Source: Candidatus Rhodoferax odensensis (GTDB lineage: Bacteria; Pseudomonadota; Gammaproteobacteria; Burkholderiales; Burkholderiaceae_C). From it: DNA of 64,000 nucleotides. Both the position numbers and the translations under genes were made by a program. Location: assembly GCA_016718405.1 (NCBI GenBank), contig JADKDJ010000003.1, positions 310,001-374,000 on the forward strand, written 5' to 3'. Below the pieces are notes generated by a model. The model saw only the letters and a program-made list of their open reading frames with translations. It was not told where the DNA came from and ran no database searches. This document shows positions 44,248 through 53,567 of this stretch, in pieces; within the stretch, counting starts at the first letter, position 1; every line of letters begins with the position of its first letter.

Positions 44248-45855
44248 TCAGGCCCGCGCGGCATCTTTCTGCGCGGCCTTGATCATGTCTGCGGCCTTCT
44301 CCGCGATCATGATCACTGGCGCGTTGGTGTTGCCCGCGACGACGCTGGGCATGATCGACGCGTCGACCACTCGCAAACCCTGCAAGCCGTGCACGCGCAG
44401 TTGTGAATCCACCACATCCAATGGACCGTGTCCCATGCGACAACTGCCAACGGGGTGGTAAATCGTATCGCAGTGGTCGCGAATGAAGGCTTCGATCTGG
44501 TCCGGCGTAACAGCACTCGCCGAGTTGGGTAATTCCCTGCCGCCAAGTCCGGCCAGTGCCGGTTGCGACAGGATATTTCGCGTCAGCGAAAAGCCGCGGA
44601 TCAGGCGATCGAGGTCATCACGGTCACCTAAGAAGTTGGGATCGATCAATGGTGCGGCCAGCGGGTCCTTGCTCACCAGTCGAACGCTGCCCCGACTTCG
44701 GGGGCGTAGCAGACAGATGTGGCAGGAGTACCCGTGTCCAAAGGTCGTGGTGCGGCCGTGATTGACCAATTTGCCAATCACGAAGTGCAGTTGCAGATCT
44801 GCCAGAGGCTGGTCTGGCGAACTCTTGATGAAGCCACCGGCCTCGGCAAAGTTGGTGGTCAGCATGCCCGTGCGATGACGGCGCCACTCGAAGATGCCCT
44901 GAATGGCACGCACCATGCCACTGAGTGACAGGCCAAACAGGTCCTTCAGATGCGGTGCGTCGACGACCAGCACCACGTCAGGGTGGTCGTGCAGGTTCTG
45001 GCCCACCCCGGGCAGATCGTGCTGGGTGGCGATGCCCTGCTCGAGCAGGTGCGCATGCGGCCCGATGCCCGAGAGCATCAACAATTGTGGCGACTGCAGC
45101 GCCCCCGCGCACAGCAGGACTTCGCGCGTGGCCCTCAGTTGCTTGAGCTGACCGCCCTGTTGAAACTCCACGCCGACGGCTCGTTTGTGCTCCATCAGGA
45201 TACGCGTCGCCTGGCTGTTGGTGAACACATGCAGGTTGGCCCTGTCACGGTTGGGCGCCAGGTAGGCCTTGGCAGCGCTGAAGCGTTCCCCGTTCTTGTG
45301 GGTTACCTGGTACATCCCCACCCCCTCCTGCTCGGGGCCGTTGAAATCGGGGTTCAATGGGAAGCCTGCCTGCGTTGCGGCCGTGACGAACACCGGACCA
45401 AAACGGTTCGGACTGCGCAAGTCCATCACGTTAAGCGGCCCAGCGACGCCATGAAACGCGTCGGCGCCCCGCTCGTTGTGCTCCGCCCGCTTGAAATAGG
45501 GCAACACGTCGTCAAAGCTCCAGCCAGGGTTGCCTTCGGCGGCCCATTGATCGTAGTCCTGCCGATGGCCGCGAACGTAGATCATGGCGTTGACGGAACT
45601 GGAGCCACCAAGCACTTTGCCCCTGGGCTGGTAGCCGCTGCGGCCATTGAGACCGCTTTGCGCCACGGTGTCAAACTTCCAGTTGGCCTGGCCGGTCTGG
45701 GCCAGCAGCGCCAGGCCGGCTGGGCAATGAATCAGCACGCTGCTATCGGGCGGACCGGCCTCAAGGAGGGCCACGTTGACCTGGGGGTCTTCAGTCAGCC
45801 TGGCCGCCAGCACACAGCCGGCTGAGCCGCCACCAACAATGATGTAGTCAAACAT
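44248..45855 (-). CDS. GMC-family flavoprotein oxidoreductase (choline/alcohol dehydrogenase-like)
   Basis: 535 aa. FAD-binding YIIVGGGSAGCVLAARL (residues 4-20), RGKVLGGSSSVNAMIYVRG (GMC signature 1), CAGALQSPQLLMLSGIGP (signature 2), and C-terminal YHPVGSCRMG with the active-site His, then SIMPSVVAGNTNAPVIMIAEK. Closer to AlkJ/choline dehydrogenase-like alcohol dehydrogenases than to glucose oxidase; substrate unknown. ATG 45855 starts directly at the FAD motif; an in-frame start at 45879 is possible. It lies 39 bp downstream of oppF on the same strand and may be read through from the opp operon. Confidence 0.92.
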   Translation of the reverse strand: MFDYIIVGGGSAGCVLAARLTEDPQVNVALLEAGPPDSSVLIHCPAGLALLAQTGQANWKFDTVAQSGLNGRSGYQPRGKVLGGSSSVNAMIYVRGHRQDYDQWAAEGNPGWSFDDVLPYFKRAEHNERGADAFHGVAGPLNVMDLRSPNRFGPVFVTAATQAGFPLNPDFNGPEQEGVGMYQVTHKNGERFSAAKAYLAPNRDRANLHVFTNSQATRILMEHKRAVGVEFQQGGQLKQLRATREVLLCAGALQSPQLLMLSGIGPHAHLLEQGIATQHDLPGVGQNLHDHPDVVLVVDAPHLKDLFGLSLSGMVRAIQGIFEWRRHRTGMLTTNFAEAGGFIKSSPDQPLADLQLHFVIGKLVNHGRTTTFGHGYSCHICLLRPRSRGSVRLVSKDPLAAPLIDPNFLGDRDDLDRLIRGFSLTRNILSQPALAGLGGRELPNSASAVTPDQIEAFIRDHCDTIYHPVGSCRMGHGPLDVVDSQLRVHGLQGLRVVDASIMPSVVAGNTNAPVIMIAEKAADMIKAAQKDAARA

Positions 45856-45894
45856 ACCTTGCCCGCCTTCCGCTGCCAAGAAGGCCCGATGGTA

Positions 45895-46881
45895 TCAAGC
45901 CAGCAAACAGGAGGATTGGGACTGGGCGGTGATGGCGCGCGGCTCGGGTGACTCCAGCGCGCAGCGCGCCTGCGCCTTGGGACATCGCGTGCGAAATACG
46001 CAGCCCGATGGCGGGTTGATCGGAGAAGGCAGATCACCCATCAGTAACTGGATGATCTTGTTGCGTTCGATCTTGGGGTCCGGGATCGGGATGGCCGACA
46101 GCAACGCTTCGGTGTAGGGATGAGTCGGGTGGTCGTAGAGCGCGTGTTTTTCGGACAGCTCCATCTCCTTGCCGAGGTAGAGAACCAGAATCCGGTCGCT
46201 GATGTGTTTGACCACCGCCAGGTCATGCGCAATGAAGATCAGCGAAAGCCCCTTCTTGCGCTGCAAGTCCTTGAGCAGGTTGATGATCTGCGCCTGGATC
46301 GACACATCCAGGGCCGAGACCGGCTCGTCGCAGATGATCAGTTTGGGCTCCAGAATCAGCGCGCGCGCGATGCCGATGCGTTGGCACTGGCCGCCCGAGA
46401 ATTCATGCGGGTAGCGGTTGATCTGCTGCGCCGTCAGGCCAACTTCGGTCATGACGGCACGCACTTTTTCGAGAACCTGTGCCGGCGTCAATTCCGGCCG
46501 GTGAATGCGCAGCGGCTCGCCGATGATCTGCGCAATCGTCATGCGCGGATTGAGCGAGGCCAGTGGGTCCTGAAAGATCATCTGAATGTCTTTGCGCACC
46601 GCGAGCCATTGCTGAGCGTCGGCCTGGTGCATCGCCTGCCCCTGCCACACGATCTCACCGGCGGTGGCCGGGATCAGGTTGAGGATGCCGCGCGCCAGGG
46701 TCGATTTGCCGCAGCCTGACTCTCCGACGATGCCCAGCGTTTCGCCCTGGACCAGGTCGAACGACACGCCGTCGACCGCTTTGAGGATCTTCCTGGGCTC
46801 CCAGGCCCAGGCCTTGTCGCTCTTGACCTTGAAGTGCACTTTGAGGCCGCGCACCGAGAGGATGGGTTTGACCTCAGACAT
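45895..46881 (-). CDS. oppF: Oligopeptide ABC transporter ATP-binding protein OppF
   Basis: 328-aa cytoplasmic ATPase. Walker A VGESGCGKSTLARG, Q-loop MIFQDPLASLNPRM, signature FSGGQCQRIGIARAL, Walker B LIICDEPVSALDVS, then the OppD/F C-terminal domain with a Cys cluster region GCVFRTRCPKAQARC that may hold a 4Fe-4S cluster. It begins with 8 bp of overlap with oppD, so it is coupled. Last gene of the oppABCDF transcript. Confidence 0.94.
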   Translation of the reverse strand: MSEVKPILSVRGLKVHFKVKSDKAWAWEPRKILKAVDGVSFDLVQGETLGIVGESGCGKSTLARGILNLIPATAGEIVWQGQAMHQADAQQWLAVRKDIQMIFQDPLASLNPRMTIAQIIGEPLRIHRPELTPAQVLEKVRAVMTEVGLTAQQINRYPHEFSGGQCQRIGIARALILEPKLIICDEPVSALDVSIQAQIINLLKDLQRKKGLSLIFIAHDLAVVKHISDRILVLYLGKEMELSEKHALYDHPTHPYTEALLSAIPIPDPKIERNKIIQLLMGDLPSPINPPSGCVFRTRCPKAQARCALESPEPRAITAQSQSSCLLA

Positions 46882-47890
46882 GGCTCAGCTCCTGCGTGGC
46901 GGCTTGGGTGAGCTCGTTGATGGGTCGGTGGCAGGCGCGCATAAGGTCGGTTTGAAGGGTCGAGCCCGCCAGTGGCGGCAGTTCAGTACCGCAGCGCTCG
47001 GTGGCGTACTGGCAACGCGGCGAAAACGGGCAGCCTTTGGGCAGGTTGTTCATGTTGGGCGGATTGCCGGGAATGCTGAGCAGCTGCGCGCTATCGCTAT
47101 TGAGGCGCGGCAGGGCACCAAGCAGTCCAATGGTGTAGGGGTGGGAGGGTCGGTAGAAGATGTCGTCGGCGGGTGCGTACTCCATGACGCGACCGCCATA
47201 CATCACCATGACGCGGTCGCAGATGCCAGCCACCACACCCAGATCGTGGGTGATCATCACGATGGCCGTTCCGAAGTCGCGCTGTAAGTCGCGCAGCAGC
47301 GCCAGAATTTGCGCCTGCACCGTCACGTCCAAGGCGGTGGTGGGCTCGTCGGCGATCAAAACCTCCGGCTCGCATAAGAGCGCCATGGCGATCATCACGC
47401 GTTGACGCATGCCACCGGAGAACTCATGGGGGTACATGTCGATGCGCCGCGCCGCATCCGGAATCTTGACTGCTTCGAGCAACTCGATGGCGCGCGTCTT
47501 GGCCTGCCTTCGACCCATGGCCTTGTGCAGCTCCAACACCTCGGTCATTTGGCGCTCCACCGTCAGGTAGGGGTTGAGCGAGGTCATCGGGTCCTGAAAA
47601 ATCATCGCCACCCGGTTGCCGCGAATCCGGTTGAGTTGCTGCGCCGGCATGCTCAGCAGGTCTTGCCCTTGGTAGAGCACCTGGCCGGCGGCGCTGCCAT
47701 TCTTGGCCAACAGGCCCATCATGGCCAGCACGGTTTGCGACTTGCCTGAGCCGGACTCGCCCACGATACCCAGGGTTTCGCCGCGACCGAGCTCGAAGTT
47801 CAGTTGGTTGACGGCATAAACCGGACCATCGTTGGTCTGGAATCGCACGTCCAGGTTCTTGACCTGCAGGAGGGTTGGTGTGTTGGACAT
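46874..47890 (-). CDS. oppD: Oligopeptide ABC transporter ATP-binding protein OppD
   Basis: 338 aa. Walker A VGESGSGKSQTVLAMMGL, FQDPMTSLNPYLTVERQM, signature FSGGMRQRVMIAMAL, Walker B LIADEPTTALDVTVQ, and the Cys region GCPFSPRCQYATERC. Partner of OppF; together they power the OppBC permease. It lies 3 bp after oppC in the operon, with the ATPase pair typical for peptide importers (Opp rather than Dpp cannot be proved). Confidence 0.94.
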   Translation of the reverse strand: MSNTPTLLQVKNLDVRFQTNDGPVYAVNQLNFELGRGETLGIVGESGSGKSQTVLAMMGLLAKNGSAAGQVLYQGQDLLSMPAQQLNRIRGNRVAMIFQDPMTSLNPYLTVERQMTEVLELHKAMGRRQAKTRAIELLEAVKIPDAARRIDMYPHEFSGGMRQRVMIAMALLCEPEVLIADEPTTALDVTVQAQILALLRDLQRDFGTAIVMITHDLGVVAGICDRVMVMYGGRVMEYAPADDIFYRPSHPYTIGLLGALPRLNSDSAQLLSIPGNPPNMNNLPKGCPFSPRCQYATERCGTELPPLAGSTLQTDLMRACHRPINELTQAATQELSHV

Positions 47891-47893
47891 GGT

Positions 47894-48802
47894 TCAACGA
47901 TCCTTCGGGTCCAGCGCGTCGCGCATGCCGTCGCCAATAAAGTTCGCGCAATAGAGCGTTATCGACAGGGCACCGGCGGGAAAAAGTATCAGCCAGGGCG
48001 AGGCGCCCATCACATTGGCGCCGTCGTGGATCAGCACGCCCCAACTGGTCATCGGCTCCTGTACCCCCAGGCCCAGGAAGGACAGCACCGATTCGGTCAG
48101 TATTACGCCCGGCACGGTGATCGAGGTGTAGATCACCACGATGCCCAGCAAATTGGGCACCACGTGCTGAAAAATGATGCGCCAGGTCGGCACGCCGATG
48201 GCGCGCGCCGCCTCGACGAATTCCTTGGACTTGATCGACAGCGTCTGCCCGCGCACCACACGCGCCATGTCCATCCAGGAAAAGGCCGAAATAGTCAATA
48301 CCACCAGGTAGAACTCGCGCCCCAGAATGGTCACCATCAGGATGGCGATCAGCAGGTAGGGAATGGCGTAGAGCATGTCGACCACGCGCATCATGAAAGC
48401 GTCCACCTTGCCGCCCATGAACCCGGCGGTGGCGCCCCAAAGAATTCCCATCGAGACCGACACCAGCGTGGCCAGCAGGCCCACCACCAGTGAGATGCGC
48501 CCACCGATGAGCGTGCGCACCAGCAGGTCACGGCCCAGTTCGTCGGTACCGAACAGGTGCCAGGCGGTAAAGGTCGGCGGGATGCCCATCAGGTTCCAGT
48601 CGGTGTCCTCATACGAATGGGGCAGCACCATCGGGCCGAGCACACACAGCAGTGTGATGATCGACAACAGCACCAGGCTGACCACCGCAGCGCGGTTGCG
48701 CATGAAACGGATGCGCGCGTCCATCCACGGGCTTCGCCCGGGCAAGGGCACCGTAGTGGCGGCTTCGATGCTCTGCGCGAGAGCGGTTTGGTTGGCGTTC
48801 AT
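47894..48802 (-). CDS. oppC: Oligopeptide ABC transporter permease OppC
   Basis: 302-aa inner-membrane permease. Cytoplasmic N-terminus with SPWMDARIRFMRNRAAVVSL, then ~6 membrane segments and the EAA-like loop KEFVEAARAIGVPTWRIIFQHVVPN; FGTDELGRDLLVRTLIGGRISL is the signature at the first periplasmic/cytoplasmic boundary. It is 3 bp from oppD and 2 bp from oppB: tightly packed and probably co-translated. Confidence 0.94.
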   Translation of the reverse strand: MNANQTALAQSIEAATTVPLPGRSPWMDARIRFMRNRAAVVSLVLLSIITLLCVLGPMVLPHSYEDTDWNLMGIPPTFTAWHLFGTDELGRDLLVRTLIGGRISLVVGLLATLVSVSMGILWGATAGFMGGKVDAFMMRVVDMLYAIPYLLIAILMVTILGREFYLVVLTISAFSWMDMARVVRGQTLSIKSKEFVEAARAIGVPTWRIIFQHVVPNLLGIVVIYTSITVPGVILTESVLSFLGLGVQEPMTSWGVLIHDGANVMGASPWLILFPAGALSITLYCANFIGDGMRDALDPKDR

Positions 48803-48804
48803 GA

Positions 48805-49725
48805 TTAGTACCGGATCTTGGGGTCGAGCAAGGCGTAGGCCAGGTCGACCAGCAAGTTAAGGGTTACCGCCAATACCGTGACCAGAATCACCAGGCCCAG
48901 CACCAGGGTGTAGTCACGGTTGGCGGCGCCATTGACGATCAGCTTGCCCAGTCCGGGCAGCGAGAACCAGGTCTCGGTCACCACGGCCGCCGTGATCGAC
49001 GAAATTGCCAAGGGGCCCAGCACCGACACCACCGGCAGCAAGGCCGGGCGCATGGCATGGCGCAGGATCACGGTGCGCAGCGGCATGCCCTTGGCGCGTG
49101 CCGTGCGGATGAAGTTGGAGTTCAGCACTTCAATCAGGCTGCCGCGCATCACCCGCCCGATGGTGGACACGTTGATGAAGGTCAGCAGCGCAATCGGCAG
49201 CACCATGTAGCGCACTTCGAAATCGTTCCAGCCGCCTGACGGCGCCCACTGCAGCCAGATCGCGAAAATCAGCACCAGCACCGGTCCGATCACAAAGGAG
49301 GGAAACGCGCTGCCAATGTTGCCGATCAACATGACAAAGTGATCGACGTGGCTGTTTTGGCGCAGCGCCGCCAACACGCCCAACGCCGTGCCGATCAGCA
49401 TTGAGATCAGCATCGCGGTGCCGCCAATGACCAGCGATACTGGCAAGGCCTTGGCTACCAGATCGTTGACTGACCAATCGGCGTAGCGAAACGACGCGCC
49501 CAGGTCGCCGTGCAACAGACTGTTGAGGTAGTACAGGTACTGTTGCCACAGCGGCATGTCGAGGTGGTACTTGGCCTGCAAATTGGCCAGCACGGCAGCG
49601 GAGACTTTGCGCTCGGTGTCGAATGGCCCGCCCGGTGTGGCGTGCAGCATGAAGTAGCAGACGGTGATGACCGCCAGGACCGTGGGCACGGTGGCGAAGA
49701 TACGGCGAAGGGTGTAGGACCACAT
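48805..49725 (-). CDS. oppB: Oligopeptide ABC transporter permease OppB
   Basis: 306-aa permease, six membrane segments, starting MWSYTLRRIFATVPTVLAVI; EAA-type loop SNFIRTARAKGMPLRTVILRHAMRPALLP; the C-terminal ETWFSLPGLGKLIVNGAANRDY is characteristic of OppB. It is 134 bp after oppA, separated by a strong hairpin, so oppA may be expressed in excess of the membrane genes. Confidence 0.94.
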   Translation of the reverse strand: MWSYTLRRIFATVPTVLAVITVCYFMLHATPGGPFDTERKVSAAVLANLQAKYHLDMPLWQQYLYYLNSLLHGDLGASFRYADWSVNDLVAKALPVSLVIGGTAMLISMLIGTALGVLAALRQNSHVDHFVMLIGNIGSAFPSFVIGPVLVLIFAIWLQWAPSGGWNDFEVRYMVLPIALLTFINVSTIGRVMRGSLIEVLNSNFIRTARAKGMPLRTVILRHAMRPALLPVVSVLGPLAISSITAAVVTETWFSLPGLGKLIVNGAANRDYTLVLGLVILVTVLAVTLNLLVDLAYALLDPKIRY

Positions 49726-49804
49726 GAGGCTTGACTCCGGATGTCCCCTGCGCTTCGCCCAAGAAAGGGTTTGGGTCAGCGCAGTTGGATGAGGCTATGC
49801 ATGG

Positions 49805-49833
49805 ACGACGCCGCGCAGAGGGCGCGGCGTCGT
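49805..49833 (-). terminator. Strong hairpin in the oppA-oppB gap (attenuator or mRNA stabiliser)
   Basis: Perfect 12-bp stem ACGACGCCGCGC / GCGCGGCGTCGT with a 5-nt loop between the oppA stop and the oppB start. No U-run follows on the minus strand, so it is more likely to protect the oppA mRNA end or partly reduce readthrough than to end all transcription. Confidence 0.65.
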
Positions 49834-49859
49834 GCTTCTTCGGTCGGGCGCGCGCGCGA

Positions 49860-51473
49860 CTAGTGTTTGATGATGTAGAAGTCTTTGCTGCGGAAGTGGT
49901 CCATCGGGTTGGCTTCGTCGTAGCCACCCACATAGGATTTCACCAACCGCGGCAAGGTGTACTGCACCAGCGGAATCATGGGGTAGTCGTCCATGATCAT
50001 CTTGGCCGCCTCGGTCAACAGGGCCTTGCGCTTGGCCGGGTCCATTGACTGGTTGCCCTGGTCGATAAGCGCCTGCGCCTTGCGGTTGCAGTTCTTGTTG
50101 TCGTTCGAATCCGAGTCACATTGCACCAGGGTCAGAAAGGTGGTGACGTCGTTGTAGTCGGCGACCCAACCATGGCGCGCAATCTGGTAATCGCCGTCAT
50201 GACGTTTCTTGAGCAGCACCTTGAACTCCAGGTTGTCCATTTCGGTGTCCAGCCCCAGCTTGGTCTTCCACTCGGAGGCCGTGAAGATCGCCATCTTCTT
50301 GTGGTATTCGCTGGTGTTGTAGGTGAACTTGATCTTGGTGCCCGGCTTAATGCCGGCCTCGGCCAGCAGTTTTTTTGCTTCGGCCACGCGTTTGTCCATC
50401 GGCCAGGTGGACCAATCGTAGGCCGTCACGTCAGCGCCGAAAATGCCCTTGACCACCACGCCATAGGCGGGCACCTGTCCGTCCGCGGTGACCTTCTTGG
50501 CCAGAATGTCGCGGTCGATCACCATCGAGAGTGCCTTGCGCACCCGCACGTCCTTCATGACCGGGTCGTTGTTGTTGATGGCGTAGAAACGCAGGCCCAG
50601 CATCGGCCCGTTCTTGATTTCCTTGGGGTTGGACGCTTTCAGTGGCTCATAGGTGCCGGGCGGCAACTGGTATACGTAGTCGTTCTCGCCGGACTGAAAC
50701 AGCTTCACATCGGCATTGCCATCTTCAACCGGCAGGAAGGTAACCTTGTTGAGTACCACCGCGCCAGCGTCCCAGTATTTTGGGTTCTTTTCAATCACCA
50801 CTTTGCTGTTGACCTGCCAGTCCTTGAGCACGTAGGCGCCATTGCCAACCAACTTGCCGGGCTTGGTCCAATCCTTGCCATGCTTCTCGACCACAGCCTT
50901 ATTGACCGGTCCGAACTGGGTGTTGGACATCAGGTCTGGCAAGAAGGCCACCGGGCCGGAGGTCTTGATCTCCAGGCGCTGCTTGTCGAGCGCCTTGATG
51001 CCCAGCGCTGTGCCGGGCTTGGTGCCCTTGGCGACGTCCATGCCGTTGAGGATGAAGGTGCCAAAGGTCGTGGCCAGGGTGGATGCGGTCTTGGGGTCCA
51101 TGAAGCGACGCCAGGCGTAGACAAAGTCGTCCGCAGTCACCGGGTCGCCATTTGACCAGAGGGCGTTTTTGCGCAACGTGAAGACCCAGGTGACCGGATC
51201 GACTTGTTTCCAGGATTCGGCTGCACCGGGCACCACTTTGCCGCTGGTATTGGTGGCGGTGAGGCCCTCGAACAGGTCGCGCGCGATCTGGTTGGCGCCC
51301 ACCGACTCGGCCACCGCGGGGTCCAGTGATTCGGGCTCGGAGCCGTTGTTGCGGACGATTTCTTGCTTGGCGTGCAATACCGTGCCAGGGGGCACGGTCG
51401 CCGCCTGGCTGGCGGCGCCATAACAAAGGGTCACGGCCAGGGCCATGGCGTGAAGTGCGCGTGCGGTGCTCAT
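49860..51473 (-). CDS. oppA: Oligopeptide ABC transporter periplasmic binding protein OppA
   Basis: 537 aa SBP_bac_5 protein. Signal peptide LHAMALAVTLCYGAASQA before ATV; then EIVRNNGSEPESLDPAVAESVGANQIARDLFEGL, the family hallmark, WVFTLRKNALWSNGDPVTADDFVYAWRRFMDP, and the C-terminal HGWVADYNDVTTFL and YPMIPLVQYTLPRLV. Start at 51473 follows a GGAGA 12-16 bases upstream (minus). Head of the oppABCDF operon; promoter in the 259-bp gap divergent from ohrR. Confidence 0.94.
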   Translation of the reverse strand: MSTARALHAMALAVTLCYGAASQAATVPPGTVLHAKQEIVRNNGSEPESLDPAVAESVGANQIARDLFEGLTATNTSGKVVPGAAESWKQVDPVTWVFTLRKNALWSNGDPVTADDFVYAWRRFMDPKTASTLATTFGTFILNGMDVAKGTKPGTALGIKALDKQRLEIKTSGPVAFLPDLMSNTQFGPVNKAVVEKHGKDWTKPGKLVGNGAYVLKDWQVNSKVVIEKNPKYWDAGAVVLNKVTFLPVEDGNADVKLFQSGENDYVYQLPPGTYEPLKASNPKEIKNGPMLGLRFYAINNNDPVMKDVRVRKALSMVIDRDILAKKVTADGQVPAYGVVVKGIFGADVTAYDWSTWPMDKRVAEAKKLLAEAGIKPGTKIKFTYNTSEYHKKMAIFTASEWKTKLGLDTEMDNLEFKVLLKKRHDGDYQIARHGWVADYNDVTTFLTLVQCDSDSNDNKNCNRKAQALIDQGNQSMDPAKRKALLTEAAKMIMDDYPMIPLVQYTLPRLVKSYVGGYDEANPMDHFRSKDFYIIKH

Positions 51474-51711
51474 TAAGGGAGGTCTCCTCAGTCTTGAATG
51501 GTGATGACATCTGTGGCGCGCCACCTCGTGGGTCAGCGCGGCTGCGAACCTGTTCTGCAATTTCGGGTTGGTGAAAAATGCGTAAAACGGGCCACATTAT
51601 CCGCTGACAGCCCTTGGCGGCCATCCGCGCAGACCCTCACTGCGACCTGCGTCTGTGTTGCCCTCGGGTCAGCTTGGTGTGCCGAGCATCAATTAAATTG
51701 CACACCATTGA

Positions 51712-51726
51712 ATTGTGTAATACAAT
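51712..51726. promoter_or_regulatory. Candidate OhrR operator at the ohrR start
   Basis: ATTGT-GTAAT-ACAAT, an inverted repeat 6 bp before the ohrR start codon, in an A/T-rich patch (51691-51726) within otherwise GC-rich DNA. OhrR operators are A/T-rich repeats of the TACAATT/AATTGTA kind, so autoregulation is plausible. The position suggests ohrR-ohr are repressed together. Confidence 0.55.
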
Positions 51727-51732
51727 AATGCC

Positions 51733-52185
51733 ATGTCACAACCGCTCGCGCCGCTCGTCAATCCAGCCTTGTTGCTGGACAACCAGTTGTGTTTTGCGCT
51801 GTATTCGACCTCGCTGGCGATGACCAAGCTTTACCAGCCGCTGCTCAAGGCGCTGGGCCTGACTTATCCCCAGTACCTGGTGATGCTGGTGCTGTGGGAG
51901 TCTGATGGCATCAGTGTGTCCGAACTCGGCGAGCGCCTGTTCCTGGATTCCGGCACCTTGACACCCTTGCTCAAGCGGCTCCAGTACGCTGGGCTGTTGC
52001 AACGGCAACGAAGCGCGGCCGATGAGCGGCGTGTCCAGATTGTGCTTAGCCCCGCCGGACAAGCCCTTCGCGACCGGGCCAAGCTCGTGCCGCAGTGCGT
52101 GCTCAAGGCGGTCGATTGCCCGCTGCCGGAACTGACTGATCTGACGCGTCAGATGCAGCAGTTACGCGCCAAATTGCTCGTTTGA
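51733..52185 (+). CDS. ohrR: MarR-family organic-hydroperoxide repressor OhrR
   Basis: 150-aa winged-helix repressor that releases ohr when its sensing cysteine is oxidised by organic hydroperoxides. Seen: LDNQLCFALYSTS with the conserved sensing Cys20 in helix 1, YLVMLVLWESDGISVSELGERLFLDSGTLTPLLKRL (recognition region), and LQRQRSAADERRVQIVLSPAG (wing). Two further cysteines near the C-terminus (VPQCVLKAVDC) suggest the two-Cys redox type known from Xanthomonas OhrR. 91 bp before ohr. Confidence 0.95.
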   Translation: MSQPLAPLVNPALLLDNQLCFALYSTSLAMTKLYQPLLKALGLTYPQYLVMLVLWESDGISVSELGERLFLDSGTLTPLLKRLQYAGLLQRQRSAADERRVQIVLSPAGQALRDRAKLVPQCVLKAVDCPLPELTDLTRQMQQLRAKLLV

Positions 52186-52276
52186 CACTGCCCAACGCAA
52201 CCGTTTGGCAAGCCGTCCGCAACTCGTTTACCAACCCGCTTCCAACAGCGAAGCATTCATCCCCGAAGGAAACAAC

Positions 52277-52705
52277 ATGGTCACCAAAGTCGAAACCGTC
52301 ATCTACAAAGCCCACGCCACAGCCACCGGCGGGCGCGATGGCACCGTCAAATCCTCCGACGGTCTGCTTGATCTCAAGTTGAGCGTGCCGCGCGAAATGG
52401 GCGGCGCCGGTGGCGGCGTCAACCCCGAACAGCTGTTCGCCGCCGGTTACAGCGCCTGCTTCATCGGCGCCATGAAATTCGTAGCAGGCCTGCAAAAAGT
52501 GGCGATGCCAGCGGATGCGTCGATTAACGCAACGGTCGGAATTGGCAAGATTCCTGCTGGTTTTGGCATTGAAGTGCAGATGGTGGTCAGCCTGCCCGGC
52601 ATGGACCGCGACGTCGCGCAAGCCCTTGTCAACAAGGCCCACGAAGTCTGTCCCTATTCGAACGCCACGCGCGGCAACATCGAGGTCAACATCACGTTAT
52701 CCTGA
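52277..52705 (+). CDS. ohr: Organic hydroperoxide resistance protein Ohr
   Basis: 142-aa thiol peroxidase reducing fatty-acid and other organic hydroperoxides with lipoyl reductants. Seen: the GGRDGTVKSSDGLLDLKLSVP N-terminal dimer region, the peroxidatic Cys in NPEQLFAAGYSACFIGA and resolving Cys in AHEVCPYSNATRGN. Both catalytic cysteines and the conserved Arg (in the GGRDG segment) are present. Start 52277 preceded by GAAGGAA. Transcribed with ohrR. Confidence 0.96.
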   Translation: MVTKVETVIYKAHATATGGRDGTVKSSDGLLDLKLSVPREMGGAGGGVNPEQLFAAGYSACFIGAMKFVAGLQKVAMPADASINATVGIGKIPAGFGIEVQMVVSLPGMDRDVAQALVNKAHEVCPYSNATRGNIEVNITLS

Positions 52706-52814
52706 TACCCTGCGCAAACCAGCATGGTTGGCCGATCAACTTGGCCATTGACCGCCGCAAACTTGTCGTCAGTCAGCTCGTGCATGATGGGTGCAATGCA
52801 TTAAGGACATCGCG

Positions 52815-53567
52815 ATGAAGTGGGCCCTGCTGTCGGACATACATGCCAACCTACAGGCGATGGACGCCTGCATGGCGCATGCCCACGCTCAGGGTGTCCA
52901 GCGCTTTGCCTTGTTGGGCGACCTGGTCGGCTACGGTGCCAATCCCGGTGCAGTGGTCGACAAGGCCATGGCGCTAGCCGAACAGGGGGCCTTGTTGGTC
53001 AAAGGCAACCATGACGACATGGCCGTGGCACCTCCGGAATCGAACCGAACCGTGGGCGATGCATCGGCCGCCTGGACCCATGATCGGCTAAGTGTCTCGC
53101 AGCGCCGCTTTCTGGCCGCTCTGCCGATGACCTGCCAAGATGGCCCGATGCTGATGGTTCACGCCAGCGTTGACGCGCCACACCGTTGGCGCTACGTCTA
53201 CGACCAGCAGGTGGCCACCCTGAGCCTGGATGCAGCATCAGAGCAGCCAGAGGTGCGCTATGTGTTTGGTGGACACGTTCACTTTCAGACGTTGTACTAC
53301 CGAGGCGCCAGCGCCGGTCTGATGAAATTCACGCCAACGCCGGGCGTGCCGGTGCCAGTGGCGCGCCATCGCTTGTGGTTGGCCACCGTAGGATCGGTTG
53401 GGCAACCCCGCGACGGCAATCCCCTGGCGATGTACGCCATGATGGATACCGCCAAGTCCCAACTGACGTTTCATCGTGTGGCCTATGACCATGCTGCCGC
53501 CGCGGCCGCGATCTTGCGCACCGAGCTGCCGGCCTTCTTTGCCGATCGGCTGGAGTTGGGCCGATGA
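52815..53567 (+). CDS. Calcineurin-like metallophosphoesterase
   Basis: 250 aa. Metal-site motifs in the family order: DIHANL (residues 8-13), GDLVGYGANP, GNHDD, HASVD and FGGHVHFQT. YfcE/PrpE-type single-domain phosphoesterase, cytoplasmic; substrate either a nucleotide/phosphoprotein or diadenosine compound, unknown. ATG 52815 is chosen; AAGGA lies 8 bp before. It ends overlapping the kinase-Usp gene by 4 bp (ATGA), which suggests the pair counteract each other (phosphatase and kinase), though that is inference. Confidence 0.9.
   Translation: MKWALLSDIHANLQAMDACMAHAHAQGVQRFALLGDLVGYGANPGAVVDKAMALAEQGALLVKGNHDDMAVAPPESNRTVGDASAAWTHDRLSVSQRRFLAALPMTCQDGPMLMVHASVDAPHRWRYVYDQQVATLSLDAASEQPEVRYVFGGHVHFQTLYYRGASAGLMKFTPTPGVPVPVARHRLWLATVGSVGQPRDGNPLAMYAMMDTAKSQLTFHRVAYDHAAAAAAILRTELPAFFADRLELGR

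Noticed and set aside
50121..51155. Plus-strand open frame (344 codons) opposite oppA
   Set aside because: OppA reads with full family motifs on the minus strand; the opposite frame does not.
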